A DNA stretch of 22,365 bases, taken from Bog-756 sp049517675 (GTDB lineage: Bacteria > Actinomycetota > Acidimicrobiia > Acidimicrobiales > RAAP-2). The DNA is taken from contig JBEKRV010000060.1 of NCBI GenBank assembly GCA_049517675.1, positions 1 to 22,365 of the forward strand. The letters run 5' to 3'. Below the pieces are notes generated by a model that was given only the letters and a program-made list of their open reading frames with translations, ran no database searches and had not been told where the DNA came from. Below are positions 22,354 to 22,365 of the stretch, piece after piece; within the stretch, counting starts at the first letter, position 1, and every line of letters begins with the position of its first letter. Both the position numbers and the translations under genes were made by a program.

Positions 22354-22365
22354 TGGGGTACTCCA

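Overview
The window is high-GC DNA (roughly two thirds G+C) with actinobacterial gene style: GTG and TTG starts, start/stop overlaps, an LAxTG-type sorting signal and a tmRNA tag ending in ALAA. The six 'GYWLVAADGG..FAFGDA' units in the first large surface protein are a repeat I associate with Acidimicrobiia, so an acidimicrobial actinobacterium is the best guess. This rests on remembered family distribution, not on a search.

Region 1 (1-663): the C-terminal end of an Ig-like (He_PIG-type) surface protein, a perfect 14-bp terminator hairpin, then a non-coding leader with a short A+T-rich patch that may hold the promoter and regulator site for what follows.

Region 2 (664 to about 15760): a long same-strand operon built around a Pst phosphate ABC transporter, with unusual order and unusual passengers. 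In order: a 1235-aa secreted repeat protein, a 270-aa membrane-anchored protein, PstC, PstA, a PstS-type binding protein held by a C-terminal membrane helix, a 919-aa diverged binding-protein-like surface protein, a 434-aa protein with a C-terminal LAYTG sorting signal, a sortase-fold protein that has lost its catalytic residues, PstB, and two small coiled-coil proteins. Three of the passengers share an uncharacterised N-terminal domain of about 170 residues with two conserved cysteines. Five junctions are GTGA or ATGA start/stop overlaps, so translation is probably coupled. There is no phoU. My reading (inference) is a phosphate importer whose binding proteins are anchored to the membrane or wall and which carries its own surface-protein set.

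Region 3 (about 15790-19730): an inverted repeat that may end the operon, a phosphotriesterase-family metal hydrolase with all metal ligands intact, a secretory-lipase-type lipoprotein and an RdmC-like alpha/beta hydrolase (both minus strand), and a divergent Rrf2-type regulator without the iron-sulfur cysteines.

Region 4 (19744-22353): a PhnZ-like HD-domain oxygenase (minus strand) in which the lid tyrosine is replaced by histidine, a divergent TauE/SafE-type (TSUP) transporter, a small helix-turn-helix protein, and at the right edge a complete tmRNA gene (ssrA, minus strand) with its terminators. Phosphate uptake, phosphotriesterase and PhnZ-like genes together give the window a phosphorus-acquisition flavour, but only the Pst genes are shown by layout to belong to one unit.

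The most unusual element is the pairing of an LAYTG substrate with a catalytically dead sortase homologue inside a pst operon that also carries the three-paralogue two-cysteine domain.
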